Shown piece by piece: positions 32,581 through 44,011 of a DNA stretch of 64,000 nt (the first letter of the stretch is position 1; every line of letters starts with the position of its first letter). Made by a program: the position numbers and the translations under genes. The notes below the pieces were generated by a model. The model was not told the DNA's origin. It ran no database searches and saw nothing but the letters and a program-made list of their open reading frames with translations. The stretch comes from Reticulascus tulasneorum (Eukaryota; Ascomycota; Sordariomycetes; Glomerellales; Reticulascaceae): assembly GCA_001557505.1 (NCBI GenBank), contig LSAX01000004.1, forward strand, positions 3,906,001 through 3,970,000, in the 5' to 3' direction.

Positions 32581-35322
32581 TCAGCTCGCTCCACCAGCAA
32601 CCGCCATATCCCGACATACTTTCAACCGATCACATGCCTCCTGCAATAGCTCTGAGTTGGCCCCTGCCAGGCTCCCCTTCAACACATCTAACAACACAGG
32701 CAACCCATCTCCTAGCCCTTTCGCAACCTCCTCACTCAGCTCATCCAGTTCTGCAACTCTCGACAGATACGCCACAAGCCGCTCATACGGCCCCTGCGGC
32801 GGAGGCAGAATCGTTGTCGAGCTGGGCCGCAAAGCCCGCACGAAGGACCAGATGCTGAGCGCAGCATAGTACATGATCCAGGGGCGGTGTGGGTCCGACT
32901 CGTTGCGGCACGAATATGGCACGATGGGCTCGATGGAGGCAAAGCCGGTTGCACGCTTCTTGGGGTGTTGGGGGTTGATGAGGACGCGGTAGAGGAGCTT
33001 GAAGGCGTGGAGGACGGCGTGACGAGTGGAGGCAGAATGGGACCAGGTTTTCATGCGGCAGTGGGCATTGGTGTAGTCACGAGTTGATACTTTGCGGCCG
33101 AGGAGGCGTTTTGCGCCAGCGTACACCTGACAATCGATGATGTCGACATGGAGACTGATGTGGGCGAGGTGATACAGTACGGCAGCGGAGTGGATCGGCC
33201 CGTTGGCGCAGCCTCTCTGGCCTGAGGGATCAGATGGATCGGCAGTTCCCATGGCGTGGTCGAAGCTCTCTTTCCAATCGTCGAAAGCCCTTAGCAGAAT
33301 CTTCTTCCAGTTGTCGTGTGTCTCCATGCTCGGGGTGCGGAGGTCGAGCCATTTGAGGTGCGTTTCGCGGTGAGAGAGATGCCAGCCCACGCTGAGGAGG
33401 CCTGACATGATGATCATACGGCCGAATGAGTGCGTCTTGACCTCCTTGCCGTGCAGGGCGCTCTTCAACCCATCGAGGAACGACACTTGCTTCACACCGT
33501 ACATGCGAAGGTTGCCGTCAAGCTGGCGGACGAGATCGGGGCTCGACGCAGTCCAGAGGTTGTCGTCGCAGGGGAGGGGTAACCGAATTTCGTGGGGTGC
33601 CATGTCTGCCGCGTGACCAAACATGGCGGCGTGGATGATATCCATCATGAATGCGGCGAAGACGACCCTGTGCATCGACTCGGTCTCGGCCCATCGTATC
33701 CACCAAGTCCGCGAGTCCAGTCCCACGCCATGGGGTTGATCATTGGAAGTGGGAGCTTGTTCCTCGGGTGGTGATTCGCTCCCAGCTCTCCCGATAAGCG
33801 GACTCCCTCGCCGGAGCAGCGTCAATGTGGCGGAATGGTAAATATGGGCTCGTTCGTGGAACCTTCGAGACGAGTACATCTTCTCGTAGAACTCGAGCAG
33901 CAGCAACGCTTGTGCCACCGATAGTCCAACGGGCGGCGATGCATCCTCGGCCGTCAGGATTTCCCATCGCACGCTGGAGATGATCACGTCGGCAAATCCG
34001 CCATACTCAGAGAGGTTGCCGGTCAAGTCCCTGCTACGTAGAGAGGCGGCGCCCAGCGCAATCATGACCATCAGCAGGAAGACGGAGCAGCGATTGCAGG
34101 AGAATGTGGGCTGGTGAACAATGGGCACCCGAGGCGATACGTGCTCCCAGTACTCCTGCAAGCAGTCCCTCATCATCTCCAGATTCAGAGCAGGCAGGTC
34201 GCCGCCGCTATCGTGCACCAAACCCGCGATAGACTGCTCGTACTTTGGCTGTTTCCGCCTGAAGATTTGAAACCAGCGGAGCATCTCCTGGCGCCGTGCC
34301 TCGTTGATCCACTCATCGCTGAACTCGACCTGCCGAGGCGGGGTGGGATCCAGCTGTGACCGGCTAGTGAGAGACTCATAGTCATAATGAATGTTACTGT
34401 TGAATGTGGATTCCAGTCCGCCCTCGAGGAAAGGTATCTGCGTGACACCGGTGAACTCACTGAAGCTGGCCTGGGGGTCAAAGAGCCAGACTGCGAAATT
34501 CTCACGTGCCAGCTGTTCGTTGTCTTGGAACTGCACATTAGCGAAGGGCATCATGGATGGTGCTTCAGACATGGACGCCTGGTCGCGAGGGTAGTAGCCG
34601 GGTTTGGGGCGGATGATGGCCATCTCATCAATGGGCTGCCAGGATGTGGCGTGGGCAATCCTTGCGCCCTGCGAATTCGGAGGCGGGTTTGGCGGCGGAT
34701 TTGGCAGCGGCTTCGGCGTGGGTGCGGTGTTGGACTCTGGGGTTAGTAGAATGGCGGCATCGTGGGGACCGCTGGAGGGCGGGTAGGTTGGGCGCGACTG
34801 GACACCGCTGCTGCTGGGCGACGACGACGATGGCCCTCCGAAGCTCAGCGGATCCGGCCTGGGAGTGGCACTGAAGCTGGGAACGCGGTTGCGAGGCATG
34901 TAGGAAGCCGAATGGCGCCTCTTGTGTCTGGCCAGAAGATCGGCGCGGACGAACTTTTGGTCGCAGCCTGGTACATCGCAGCGGTAGATCTCCTTTGGAT
35001 TGTCTGTACCCGGGGCATTTTCTCGCAGTCAACCCATCTGTTCTCATGGCTCCTCGCAAACAAAAGCGGCACGATCCGGGTATTCTTGCAAGCAGGAACA
35101 ATTGAAAACAAGCAAGCAAGCAAGAAAATAGGAGGGAGGGAGGCTGCTGGGCGTGTGTTCTCACTCACGGTTCAATTGATGCCTCTGAAGATGCTCCGCC
35201 CTCGAATACAGCTTGTCGCAGCCCGGGTGGTCGCAGCTAAACCTCCGAGGCGCGCCTTTGCGACTGGCGCGTTTGTAGCTGCCGCCAGGGCTGCTGCCAT
35301 GTTGAGGTTCGTGAGTCGCCAT
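32581..35322 (-). CDS. C2H2 zinc-finger plus fungal-specific domain transcription factor
   Basis: A protein of 858 residues in two exons, 35322-35169 and 35003-32581, with a 165-nt intron. Two tandem C2H2 fingers occupy the N-terminus: Cys30, Cys35, His48, His52 and Cys60, Cys65, His78, His82. The intron splits the codon of His52, so finger 1 is complete only after splicing, which supports the model. A low-complexity Pro/Ser-rich segment follows (about 90-160). The C-terminal half is the fungal-specific transcription factor domain (WFQIFRRKQPKYE, then MMRDCLQEYWEHVSPRVP and later helices). Proteins with this double architecture regulate development and carbon or stress responses in ascomycetes. 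Targets are unknown. The intron contains a (CAAG)n tract. Confidence 0.9.
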
Positions 35323-35595
35323 GAACATATGAACGCGAACGGGTAGCCGGTCATTCTCGCATGTTACCGACTTTGGCTGGAGGCGTGGTTTTCGCGGGTG
35401 GTGGTGATGAGGATGAGGTGCCTAGAGAAATGAGGGACGGAGACTCGGCGGCGATGAGAAGCGAAAAAAAGCGACAGGCGGCGCCGCGCTTTTTACTCGA
35501 GACGGTGCTGCTGCTGCTGGCCTGGGCACGAACCAGAAGACGGACGGACGGAATGGGGGGTGGGTGGAGGAAGAGATGCGAAGTGAGGATGAGAT

Positions 35596-35630
35596 GGGAT
35601 AGGATAGGATAGGATAGGATAGGATAGGAT
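35596..35630. repeat. AGGAT pentanucleotide microsatellite
   Basis: About seven perfect consecutive units, starting 274 bp upstream of the C2H2 regulator's ATG and followed by two interrupted units. Confidence 0.9.
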
Positions 35631-36292
35631 GAAATAGGATATGATAGGATTGCGGCGGATGGGACGATGAGATGGAACATGGCATAGCATGGCAATGCGC
35701 GCGCGGGGGGCCTTTTCTTCGTTCGAATTTCCCTCTCTCTCCAGCTTCTCCAAAACTCTCAGGGCCCCTCCTCCCCAAAATCTTCCCTTTCCTTTCCTTT
35801 CCCCACACATTTCTTCTCTCCCCATCCATCGAAAAATAAAAAGTAACTTAACCCCCACGTGGCCCATCATCTCCACCAACGTCTTCCCACTTGGTTCACG
35901 GTTCACGGCGTGGGGGGCCCGCCGCTGTCACCAACCAGGCCGCCAGCCCACCACCACCGCCGCATCTAACAATCACCTTTCTCTCATTTGCAATGTGATG
36001 TGACTACTGTATACTACGTATCTACAGTGCTGTGTGTGTTGCTGGACAACGCTCTGCCGCACGCGCCACACTCCCAGAGGAGCCTCTTTCTCACACCTTC
36101 ATTCTATTTCTTGACTAGCGGGGAGAAACGTCAAGCCGTCCCACCCTCTGTTTAACCTAGTGCGACAGCAGTTCAGGTCAAAGCGCAGCGGCAACGATCT
36201 CACGCCTTACCTACTCTGTACTCCGTACTGTAATTATGTAGCCTGCCTGGTCAGGCCAGGTCAGTGGGCTGCCGCCATATCACGTTATTGGA

Positions 36293-36307
36293 CCCCCCCC
36301 CCCCCCC
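36293..36307. repeat. poly-C homopolymer (15 bases)
   Basis: An uninterrupted run of C in the 3' flank of the 267-residue gene. Its length could be affected by sequencing error. Confidence 0.85.
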
Positions 36308-36775
36308 ATGTCCCTTCGTGAATCATCAATCGCGTCAATCGTCAATGCACTGCATCCAGCCAAGAGATGATGCACCTTTAAGGGTCCCTCGGCTGCTCAT
36401 TGCCCGAAAACTTCTTCCAGAAGCCCCTCGGAAGTTTTCCCTTACAGAACTTTTATCGAACGAAGAGAGTTCGCAACCTTCCCGAAACATCGCCGGGTCG
36501 GTCCTCCTACCAATGCCGAGCCGGGGAGCTGCGTTGGGTCCGCGCAATCCGAGCCAACATCGAAGCAAGCGAATGACTCCTATTTGAGATCACGGATATC
36601 AAACCAGTCGGGGTTGCCTTTCCATGCTAGACTGCCACAGTCTGGGTAGCTGCACAGATAGTATCGCATTGGGGGCCGAGAAACGTATCAGATATTCTCC
36701 CAACTAACCGAGCAGCTCCGTATAAATTGATCCAAATGTTTTTCCCGCTTGAGATTATATTCCTCGAGATATGTA

Positions 36776-37579
36776 TCAGTCATTTTCAACCCCTGGAGGA
36801 CCTCCCTTTGCCTCCCTCCTTGCCATGATCTTCATCGCCTTCACATCCTTGCTACTAAGCCTCCCAGCCACTCTTTTCAAATTGACATGCTCCCTCCGTA
36901 TCTTGTCGAAAGTTCCCCGATGCTCCTCCGCCCTAGGTCCAACTATCTCCAACAGCCTGGAAGGAGACACCACCGTCCACGAGCCGTTCTCCATGCTCGC
37001 CTTCAACTCATGCCGCCTTCCCCGTATATCAATCTTGTTCTCGAGATACTGCAGGTCCATCTTTGACAGGCCATCCATGGTCTGGTACTCCAATACCTTG
37101 ACGAGATCAACCGTCACAACATTCTTCGGTATGGAGAACCCAAGTTTATCCAGTCCCAGAAGCGTCTCCCGCAGTCGCTGGCTCACAAGACATACCGTCC
37201 CATATTTCTGCTGAAGCTCTTGGAAGACTTCTTTGAGTCTGTTCTTCAGCTCCTGTCGTGGGGCTCTATATGTCTCGTATGGGATCCAGAAGGCTGAGGC
37301 TTCTTGCTTGAAGATTTGGATCTCTTCGCCCGCGCCGAGGATTTGCAAGGTGTATTTGTGTACGCTCTTGAACTCATACCACGAGTTGGGTCTCTTAAAG
37401 ACTCGCGGCATGACTTCCAGTATGAATAGAGGGTTCGATGGCGGCTCTATGTAGGCTAGCGTGACGATGACGACGTTGTCGCGATCCCATGCGTCTGCAA
37501 GCCCATCGTTTTCGACGGAGCAGTCTTCCAGTCTCGTTAGTTCCGACTCGGAGAGCACGTTCAGACCCTTCCTCGCCAT
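36776..37579 (-). CDS. unrecognised 267-residue protein
   Basis: A single-exon frame with a true ATG at 37579. I do not recognise a family with confidence. Visible features are an early beta-strand-like segment (NVVIVTLAYIEPP), an amphipathic middle (RQELKNRLKEVFQELQQKYG) and a C-terminus rich in Lys and Arg. The segment CLVSQRLRETLLGLDKLGF followed by NVVTVDLVKVL weakly recalls the end of RNase H-like exonuclease folds found in fungal Gfd2/YDR514C-type proteins. The acidic catalytic residues are not obvious, so it may be a degenerate member or something else. No signal peptide or membrane segment is seen. Length and codon use look genuine. Confidence 0.6.
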   Translation of the reverse strand: MARKGLNVLSESELTRLEDCSVENDGLADAWDRDNVVIVTLAYIEPPSNPLFILEVMPRVFKRPNSWYEFKSVHKYTLQILGAGEEIQIFKQEASAFWIPYETYRAPRQELKNRLKEVFQELQQKYGTVCLVSQRLRETLLGLDKLGFSIPKNVVTVDLVKVLEYQTMDGLSKMDLQYLENKIDIRGRRHELKASMENGSWTVVSPSRLLEIVGPRAEEHRGTFDKIRREHVNLKRVAGRLSSKDVKAMKIMARREAKGGPPGVEND

Positions 37580-38235
37580 GATAGCTTTAGTGCAGGCGTA
37601 CTTTGCTGTAGGGTTTGCTTGAAAATATAGTTGCCGGCCGGTTGGCTAGACGGGGATGGCGTGGCTCGGGTTATTTCCTGTTGATGCTGCTTGTACCATG
37701 CGGGTTGGTATTTCGGATTTGGCAATACTAAAGCATATGCGTTTGTACTGGAATCATCATTTATGAGGTGATATGCTACTCTATGAATAGTCAAGGTGAC
37801 GCACCGTAGCAATGGTTGACTCACACGCCAATACGAGACCCCGCCCCAACCGGATTTCACAGCCCGCATCTTCGATACGAGAACTCCTCAAACACCGAGC
37901 AACAGCACTAGACTTTATGGGGAACAGACTGCTCAGCCAACGGTGGGTGATTGATGAGCCGCAATCAACTCGGAAGAGTCCAAAGCACAACTTATAAGCC
38001 TGTTATGAACCAAACTGTTCAACATAATCTCATGTCGCACAACTTTTCAGGTACGAACAAGCACGTGAGCGAATATGATATGTTCAGCAATCTTTAAATA
38101 TTTACAAGCAAAAACTGGCGCACTTTCAAATGCATTTCATGCGTCTCCCCAATATGCAGTCAATGACCCAGGATCCGGGAACCTCAAGTCTCTTTGCCGG
38201 AAGGCTTTTCGCGTCGCAGAGCACCGTATCCCGCT
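37580..38235. other. intergenic, upstream of the 267-residue gene
   Basis: 656 bp between that gene's start and the stop of the dioxygenase gene. Nothing recognised. Confidence 0.45.
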
Positions 38236-39645
38236 CTACTCGGCGTTTTTCTCCTCCTTCACAGCAGCCTCTCGCTTCTTTCGTCCCCAGCCGGGGAAGG
38301 TGGGGAAACCGAAACCGCCGCCATTCATCTGCGCGACCGGGCCGGTGGGGTTCATGACGCCACCCTTGTCGGTCCAGAAAGCGGCCGGGTTGACGGGCTT
38401 GTTGGCGGACTGGTTGATGCCGAATCGGATCCAGGCAAACAGACCGTCGGCGAGGTTGGCGTTGTTGACCAGCGTGTAGCGCACGATGGGATCATCACCG
38501 TTCGCGCCAGCCATGAAGAGAGCGTCTCGCGTGTTCTGCGTGACAGCCATTCTGTTCTGGTTGTAGGGCGTGACCTTGTCCATGTTGGTGATGAGGCCTT
38601 GGTCGAAGTAGATCTGGCCGATGTGGGCTGCACGGCCGCCGGTGATGGTGTTGTTGGCTTGCTTGGTGGCACCGAGATAAACGATGGCTGGTTGGGAACT
38701 GTCAGTTTCTGTCGCCACACAACTCCAAGTGACTTTGGAACACTTACCATGAATGTGGGTGGCGCGACCCTCGTAGTGGCCTGGGGCCAAGGTATCGAAC
38801 AGCGCGAGTCCGTGGGCATCGGTGGGCTGAACTGATCGAAGGGCAGTACCCTTCAATATGCTCGCATCCTTGGGATCACCCATTCCTGGATAACCTTGAA
38901 CACCAACGTACATACCCTGCAACGAGTCAGTTCAGTTTGAAAAGCAAATGAGGCTCGGGCGTGACCTCTTACCGTGGAGTTGGAGCTCCAGATGTCCACA
39001 TAAGCGTTGGGAACGACCTGGCATGTCTTGTAATCCACGACCTGGATAGCTAATCTCATCTTGATACCAGCCTGTCCTTCGGTGTTGTCTCTTCGGACTT
39101 CTTCTCCCTTGACGTCTGTCAATTTTCCGTTAGCACATGACCCATCGCCAATACACCACCATTCTCAAATCTAGGTTGCTTACACAGCGGGCCTTGGTCC
39201 ACGGCAGGCATGAGCATGCAAGCACCGTAATCGCTGAACAGCGTAGCTGGGTCGGTTGTCGTGGTTACAGTTTTGCTGCTCTTATGGTCGATTCTCGAAA
39301 CAGAGATGTAGTCCCGTTTGGTGATCGGGGCGCTGTTTTTTAGGTTAGTCCAACCTGTCATATGCGCATGGGGAGCCAGATGTTGGAGAGATGCGCCAAC
39401 ACAAGGTATTCTTACTCCTCGGTATCAATACCAAGTTCCCTTCGGAGGCTCAGGAACTCATCCCCATGGCGTTCCACGGTCCGCTTGACGAACTCGGGGT
39501 GCGAGAACTCCTTTTCGCAGTGACCAAGACTCCGGCGCTCGAGCGGAAGGGCAGCATGCTGCTGGACTTCCTCGTGGTGGCCGGGGTGAGCCAGTCCCAA
39601 GGGGACGGCCAGCAACAGAGACGCGAGGGAGATCTTGAAACCCAT
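38236..39645 (-). CDS. secreted intradiol ring-cleavage dioxygenase
   Basis: Five exons (39645-39416, 39332-39184, 39115-38973, 38916-38748, 38687-38236) encode 380 residues. A signal peptide (LLLAVPLGLAHP) is followed by a His-rich stretch (HPGHHEEVQQH). Family landmarks are AIQVVDYKTCQVVPNAYVDIW, where Cys and Tyr precede the core, GMYVGVQGY, the His-x-His iron ligands in GRATHIH, and HIGQIYFDQGLI. Intradiol dioxygenases split catechol rings between the hydroxyls using Fe(III). Secreted fungal members are thought to attack phenolic breakdown products outside the cell. The fourth intron (60 nt) lies right after HIH. It is a multiple of three and free of stops, so a retained form would stay in frame. 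The C-terminal tail is Gly/Lys/Glu-rich. Confidence 0.9.
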
Positions 39646-40899
39646 TTTCTGGTAAGCTTGGCGTGCAGCTTAACGTCGAGGGAAACGGTACGAGAATAGG
39701 GAGCCTTTAAAAACTCCCTCCCGAATGCTTCTCCATGCGCCTTTCTATACCTCCTCTCGAGGCTCGCGATCATTACCCGGACACCCGGCCGGCCTCTTCC
39801 ACCAGCTATTCTATCGCGACCTATATGTCGAGAAATGCAACAACGTTCATCGTGCCGAGCAGCCGACTCACCTGCTATACTTGCCTCCACGCGAGGGATT
39901 CCCATGGGGAGAGGATCCGTATTACGCGAACTGGAAAAGGCCGCGCCACCGCTCATCCTTTAATCTGCGCCGCGTAACATCCACTATTTGACGGACAGGG
40001 TGCGGAGGTTGAGAATTGGAGCCGGTTAAATCTGCGCGCTCCCGGCACTTCTTGAACCCCGTCGACGGACCCATTCAGCCTCTTTACCCAGATTGAACAG
40101 CACCATCGGCAGTCTCTCAAGTGACCAAGTACTCTATTGTGGACTACGCTGCGATTCACACCTTGGCACCTGACGCAGCTACCAATGGAAATTGCACTAT
40201 TGCAAATTGTCGTAAGCTTACGAACACCGTTCCCCATGGGGTCGAGAAGATGTCGCCAGTCTAGAAGCTTTCTTAGCCGGCAGGGACGCTATTTTTTCTC
40301 TCCATATTAACTAGCCCTTCCTGAGGGGAGCAGCAATGAAACCTGGAGAAGGATTGCAACTGTCATTCGTTCTGACGATTGATTGGTCATCGAAGCATTC
40401 ACTCGAGATGCCCAACACAAGATTCGCAGCTTCGTAGATTGCCACGATCTCCACCGAACATAGTACGTGATCACATGTCTAGTTGATGCCAATTGGATCT
40501 TCGCAGCGAGGAGAAATATTCGATCTTGTGACCCGAGGCACATACCAATATGGGTTTCGCGGAGGCTTGTATCTTTCGAGATTTGCATCGCAGCTCAAAT
40601 CTTCACTTTCTGTGTCCAGTTGATCTGATCCAGAAATGCGAATGCTCGGGGGACGAGGCATGTAGCCTAATTCAAAGTCTTATTTACTGCTTCGATCGAG
40701 GTTACTGGAATTATAGACAAGGGTTCATCCGTGGTTGATCCGTATCCAACAGCTCTTGCACATAAACACTGCTCTTGACGAGGCATGGTTGCATTTCGGA
40801 TGTATTGCTCAAATCATATCGTCTATAGTCCCGGAAAAGTGTTACCTACCAAATTTTGAACTCCGGATGCTCAGCTCTATGGAAGCATACTTGCACCCA
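39646..40899. other. intergenic, dioxygenase upstream region
   Basis: 1.25 kb between the dioxygenase start and the stop of the ankyrin gene. Only short frames without domains. Confidence 0.45.
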
Positions 40900-41551
40900 T
40901 CAAGGAGCCGCACTCCCACCTCCGTCCTTCTCAGTAGGTCCATCGCCGCCGAGCTCGACGTTTTCGACTGCTCCATCCAGACCACTCTGATTCTGGCTCT
41001 CAATTCCACCAGACATCGACAAGAAGTAGTCGGAGACATCCTTCTTCCCATTGAACAGCGCCAGATCCAACGGGATCTGGTCCTTGTCATTCACCACCGC
41101 AGGCGAGGCATTGTTCTCGAGCAGGAGCTTGACGATATCGAGATGCCCGCCTAGGCAAGCCCAGTGTAGCCCCGTGTTGCCGAACTCATTCGGCGCGTCG
41201 ATGTATGCTTTCTTTTCTTCCTTTGTCCGCTCCGCAAAGTGCTCGATGAGCGTCTTTACGATATCTGCAAGCAGGTCAGGGCAGGTTCAACTGGGTATGT
41301 GATGGCCGCTCCGCATGTGACGAGACTGAGTGACGTGGAATTACTGGCATCTTACCTATGTGGCCATTTCCCGTGGCCATATGAAGGCATGTTGATTTAC
41401 CTTCATCCTTAGCGGCGATGAGAATCTCGGCGATGGACAGGCTCTCTCTTTGCCCTAAGGAGGAGAGGAGTTCCTGGAGATCTTGGGTCTCACCGGCACG
41501 AGAAAAGTATATCAAATCATCGATCTCGTCTTCGGATAGTTGAGGAGCCAT
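40900..41551 (-). CDS. YAR1: ankyrin-repeat protein, Yar1-like
   Basis: A protein of 186 residues in two exons, 41551-41356 and 41264-40900, with a 91-nt intron. The N-terminus MAPQLSEDEIDDLIYFSRAGE resembles Yar1 orthologues. Two ankyrin repeats follow: STCLHMATGNGHI joined across the intron to DIVKTLIEHF, and GNTGLHWACLGGHLDIVKLLLENNA. An acidic, Gly-rich C-terminal tail follows. Yar1 is a small ankyrin chaperone that protects ribosomal protein Rps3 before it joins the 40S subunit. Length and architecture fit that family, but the assignment rests on pattern recognition. An internal GT at the first repeat would be a false donor because it removes half of the repeat. The gene lies 273 bp downstream of SPO11 on the same strand. 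Confidence 0.82.
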
Positions 41552-41824
41552 TTCTAGTGCAAATAACCATCCCGGCGTTGGGAATGCTGAGAGCTTGCTG
41601 AAGATTTGACGAAATTTTTGAATGGTCGATGATGTGGATGCACAGTGCGTTACAGTGCAAAAATGGACAGATGGCACTATGCAATGGGGGACGAGATCAC
41701 CATTCATTCTGTCAATTCGGTTCCAGCCCGTTTGCTTTAGACTTCTGGGAGGATCACAAAGTCTCAAGATATAATGAGGGATGGCTGTTTCATACCGTAT
41801 ATCATCTCAATTTCCACAGCTGGC

Positions 41825-43586
41825 TCACAATCCAAGCCGTCCGATTCGCGCGTCAAGCCAATCTGCCATGTCACCAGCATTGTCCACAGCTTGAATCTCT
41901 GCTCTGATACTGAGGAACAGCATGATCTGCAGTTCCCGCTTGCATTCAATGTCTTCATGGTTCTCATCACCAACATTAAGCTTTCCTAATAGTGCCGTAG
42001 CGCGTTCCCTGTCTCGTAAGCTCAGTAAGCCCGTTGCGTTCCGAGCGTTCGCGGCGGACCGTGATGATCGTGATCGTTGCGAGCTTGATGCTGTCTCCTG
42101 GCTGTCTGGAGGCTGCTCTGTACCATTGTAGTAGCGAAGCCGGTCGAAAAGAGATGTTGGGCTTGCGAGCAATGGGACTGCATCTGACACCTGGGCGTCC
42201 AATCCATCTGCAAGTGCGAGAGATGATGACGTGGATGCGATCACATCCATGCTCTTAACACCAAGCCAATGCAAATCTGGGGCCTCTACATTCGATTCGT
42301 GACTTAGGCTAATGGAACCGAACTTGTAGCATCGCAGGATGGCGATCCCGTCGAAGTCAAAGTCCACGAGTGCATACATGGGCAGCTTGGGTCTGTCCGT
42401 ATGGATGAGATGGATGAATGATCTCGTCGCAAGGTCCGGATAGCCTTTGCCCTGTAATCACTCAATGTATACTCTTCTCCCATGCTTCCAGGACATACCG
42501 TTATAAGTATTCCTTTTCCTGCAAGCGCCGTTTCCCAAAACCTGGAAGCGGCCAAGGTCCGAAAGGTGGCCTTGGCGTCTCAGCTTGAGGATATAAATAC
42601 CCAGTCTATCACTTACCTCCTTCTCGATGATCAAAACCCATCTTGCCGCTTCGAATGTAACATGATGAATAGTCTTGATGGATGGTATGACCGTCCCCTG
42701 AGAAGATATCAGTTTGGTGAACATGTTCATCGGGCGGATTGAGCTTGCATCGGCACCCAAAGCAGCGTCTATCATGGTTGAACTGCGCGTGTGAAGTCGT
42801 ATCGCCCCTGAGACGAGACCCTTCCCTGCGGCCACCTGGGCTTTGTTAATCTCAGGCCCGATTGATGCCCTGTCGGGGCAGCAGTACACCTACAATATTG
42901 AGGCTATCCCTCCCAACTCCCAGAGTAAGGGCTAAATCATCTACAAGACCATCGACAATTCTTTGGCTGTCGAACAGTTCTTCGTCCTGGTAGTAGATGT
43001 TCCTAATGTAAGATCAGCCTGATCAGAGATATTCCATCTCGAGGCACCACAGAGGTAACGGACCTTTTTGTGAGCAGTTTTCCTGATTGCAAGGCACTGT
43101 GTGAGAGTTGAAGAATCCGCAACAGACGTGCTGCACAGATACCAAGGATGAGACAGGATCATTGTCGAAAACACGGGTGGCATGCCTACAAAATTTCTTC
43201 GCTTCATGAGGTGTGCGTCCTGGGAAAGAGACAGTCGATACCGTTACATGAGACGGCCCTGAACGTGTTACTTCGGAACCGGCGGACGGAGAGGCTGCAC
43301 TTGAAGCACCCCGTCCTGTATTTTGACGCTGACTCGACGCTCGCCGAGTATAAGGGATTGACAGGTCTCGATTCTGGAGCAGAGCTTCTTGGACAGAGCC
43401 CAAAATGTCTTCAATTATGGTGATCACCGCTCCTGTGTGGTCTCCGCTGGGGTCTTGGCCGGGAAAGATGACGACATTGCTGCTGGTTTGGTTGTCTTCA
43501 TTAGCAATTGGTGTTAGTTGGCCATCATCTTGATGTTGGCCGTGAAGCAAGCATGGTGTAGCATGGCGCCTAGTAGGAGCAGGCAT
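41825..43586 (-). CDS. SPO11: Spo11, meiotic DNA double-strand break transesterase
   Basis: Six exons (43586-43190, 43130-43064, 43002-42894, 42835-42617, 42570-42499, 42451-41825) give 496 residues, and all phases agree. Introns are 46-61 nt. Spo11 is the topoisomerase VI A-like protein that starts meiotic recombination by cutting DNA through a Tyr-phosphate bond. The winged-helix part reads RLLRILQLSHSALQSGKLL, then TKRNIYYQDEELF, in which the second Tyr is the expected nucleophile. The Toprim part shows LIIEKEATFR (metal Glu), GKGYPDLATR and LVDFDFDGIAIL (the DxD pair). The consensus Asp before IYY is Asn here. The N-terminal 130 residues and the Ser-rich insert near 390 are variable in the family. 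It shares a 425-bp promoter region with the cyclase gene. Confidence 0.93.
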
Positions 43587-44011
43587 CTTTCAGAATCAGT
43601 GCTCTAGGGTTGCACGCAAGTGTCAAAACATCCACGGGCGGTCATAAACGGGTACTACTCGTACTCGGGATAGATGCAGTTTCATTGGCAGATTGTGCAG
43701 CCCGCACGGGTCCGTAATCGCAGCGTTGAAGGATTTAAGGTGCGATGGATGTGATGGATGAGAGGTGCCCTGTATGCAAAGCTAAAAGATCGATTTTCGC
43801 GGGAAGCACCAATTGGCCAATTCGGTCAGGGGACCCACGCACTCTAGTTAATCTTCCACCGCCCACCGCCCACCGCCCACCGCTCCCCAACCACTTTCGG
43901 ATGAAGGCCCCTAATTATTTCGACTAGCATTCTTTCGCCATTACACCAGCTCCTCCTCACACTTTGTAATCTACATTACTCAGTTGCGGATATTTTGACT
44001 TGTTGCCCTTC
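43587..44011. promoter_or_regulatory. divergent promoter region, SPO11 / oxidosqualene cyclase
   Basis: A 425-bp region between two start codons pointing outward. It contains four perfect tandem copies of CCACCGC at 43856-43883, about 130 bp before the cyclase ATG. Confidence 0.55.
43856..43883. repeat. four tandem CCACCGC heptamers
   Basis: Perfect units start at 43856, 43863, 43870 and 43877 in the divergent promoter. A GC-rich binding cluster or a simple repeat are both possible. Confidence 0.9.

Larger units (their letters stand above)
35323..36775. promoter_or_regulatory. upstream region of the C2H2 regulator with simple repeats
   Basis: A 1.45-kb non-coding region. It contains an AGGAT pentanucleotide run at 35596-35630, a pyrimidine-rich tract near 35786-35820 and a homopolymer of 15 C at 36293-36307. 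These probably lie in the long 5' leader or promoter of the C2H2 gene. Antisense frames here are low-complexity shadows. Confidence 0.55.

Noticed and set aside
41380..41410. Possible earlier donor (GTAAAT) in the ankyrin gene
   Set aside because: Using it would remove half of the first ankyrin repeat. The later GTAAGA donor keeps the repeat and the frame.
43085..43130. Alternative 46-nt intron for SPO11
   Set aside because: It gives CLAIRKTAHKK in place of the winged-helix core. Only the 59-nt intron ending at 43131 yields RILQLSHSALQSGKLLTKR, which fits the family.
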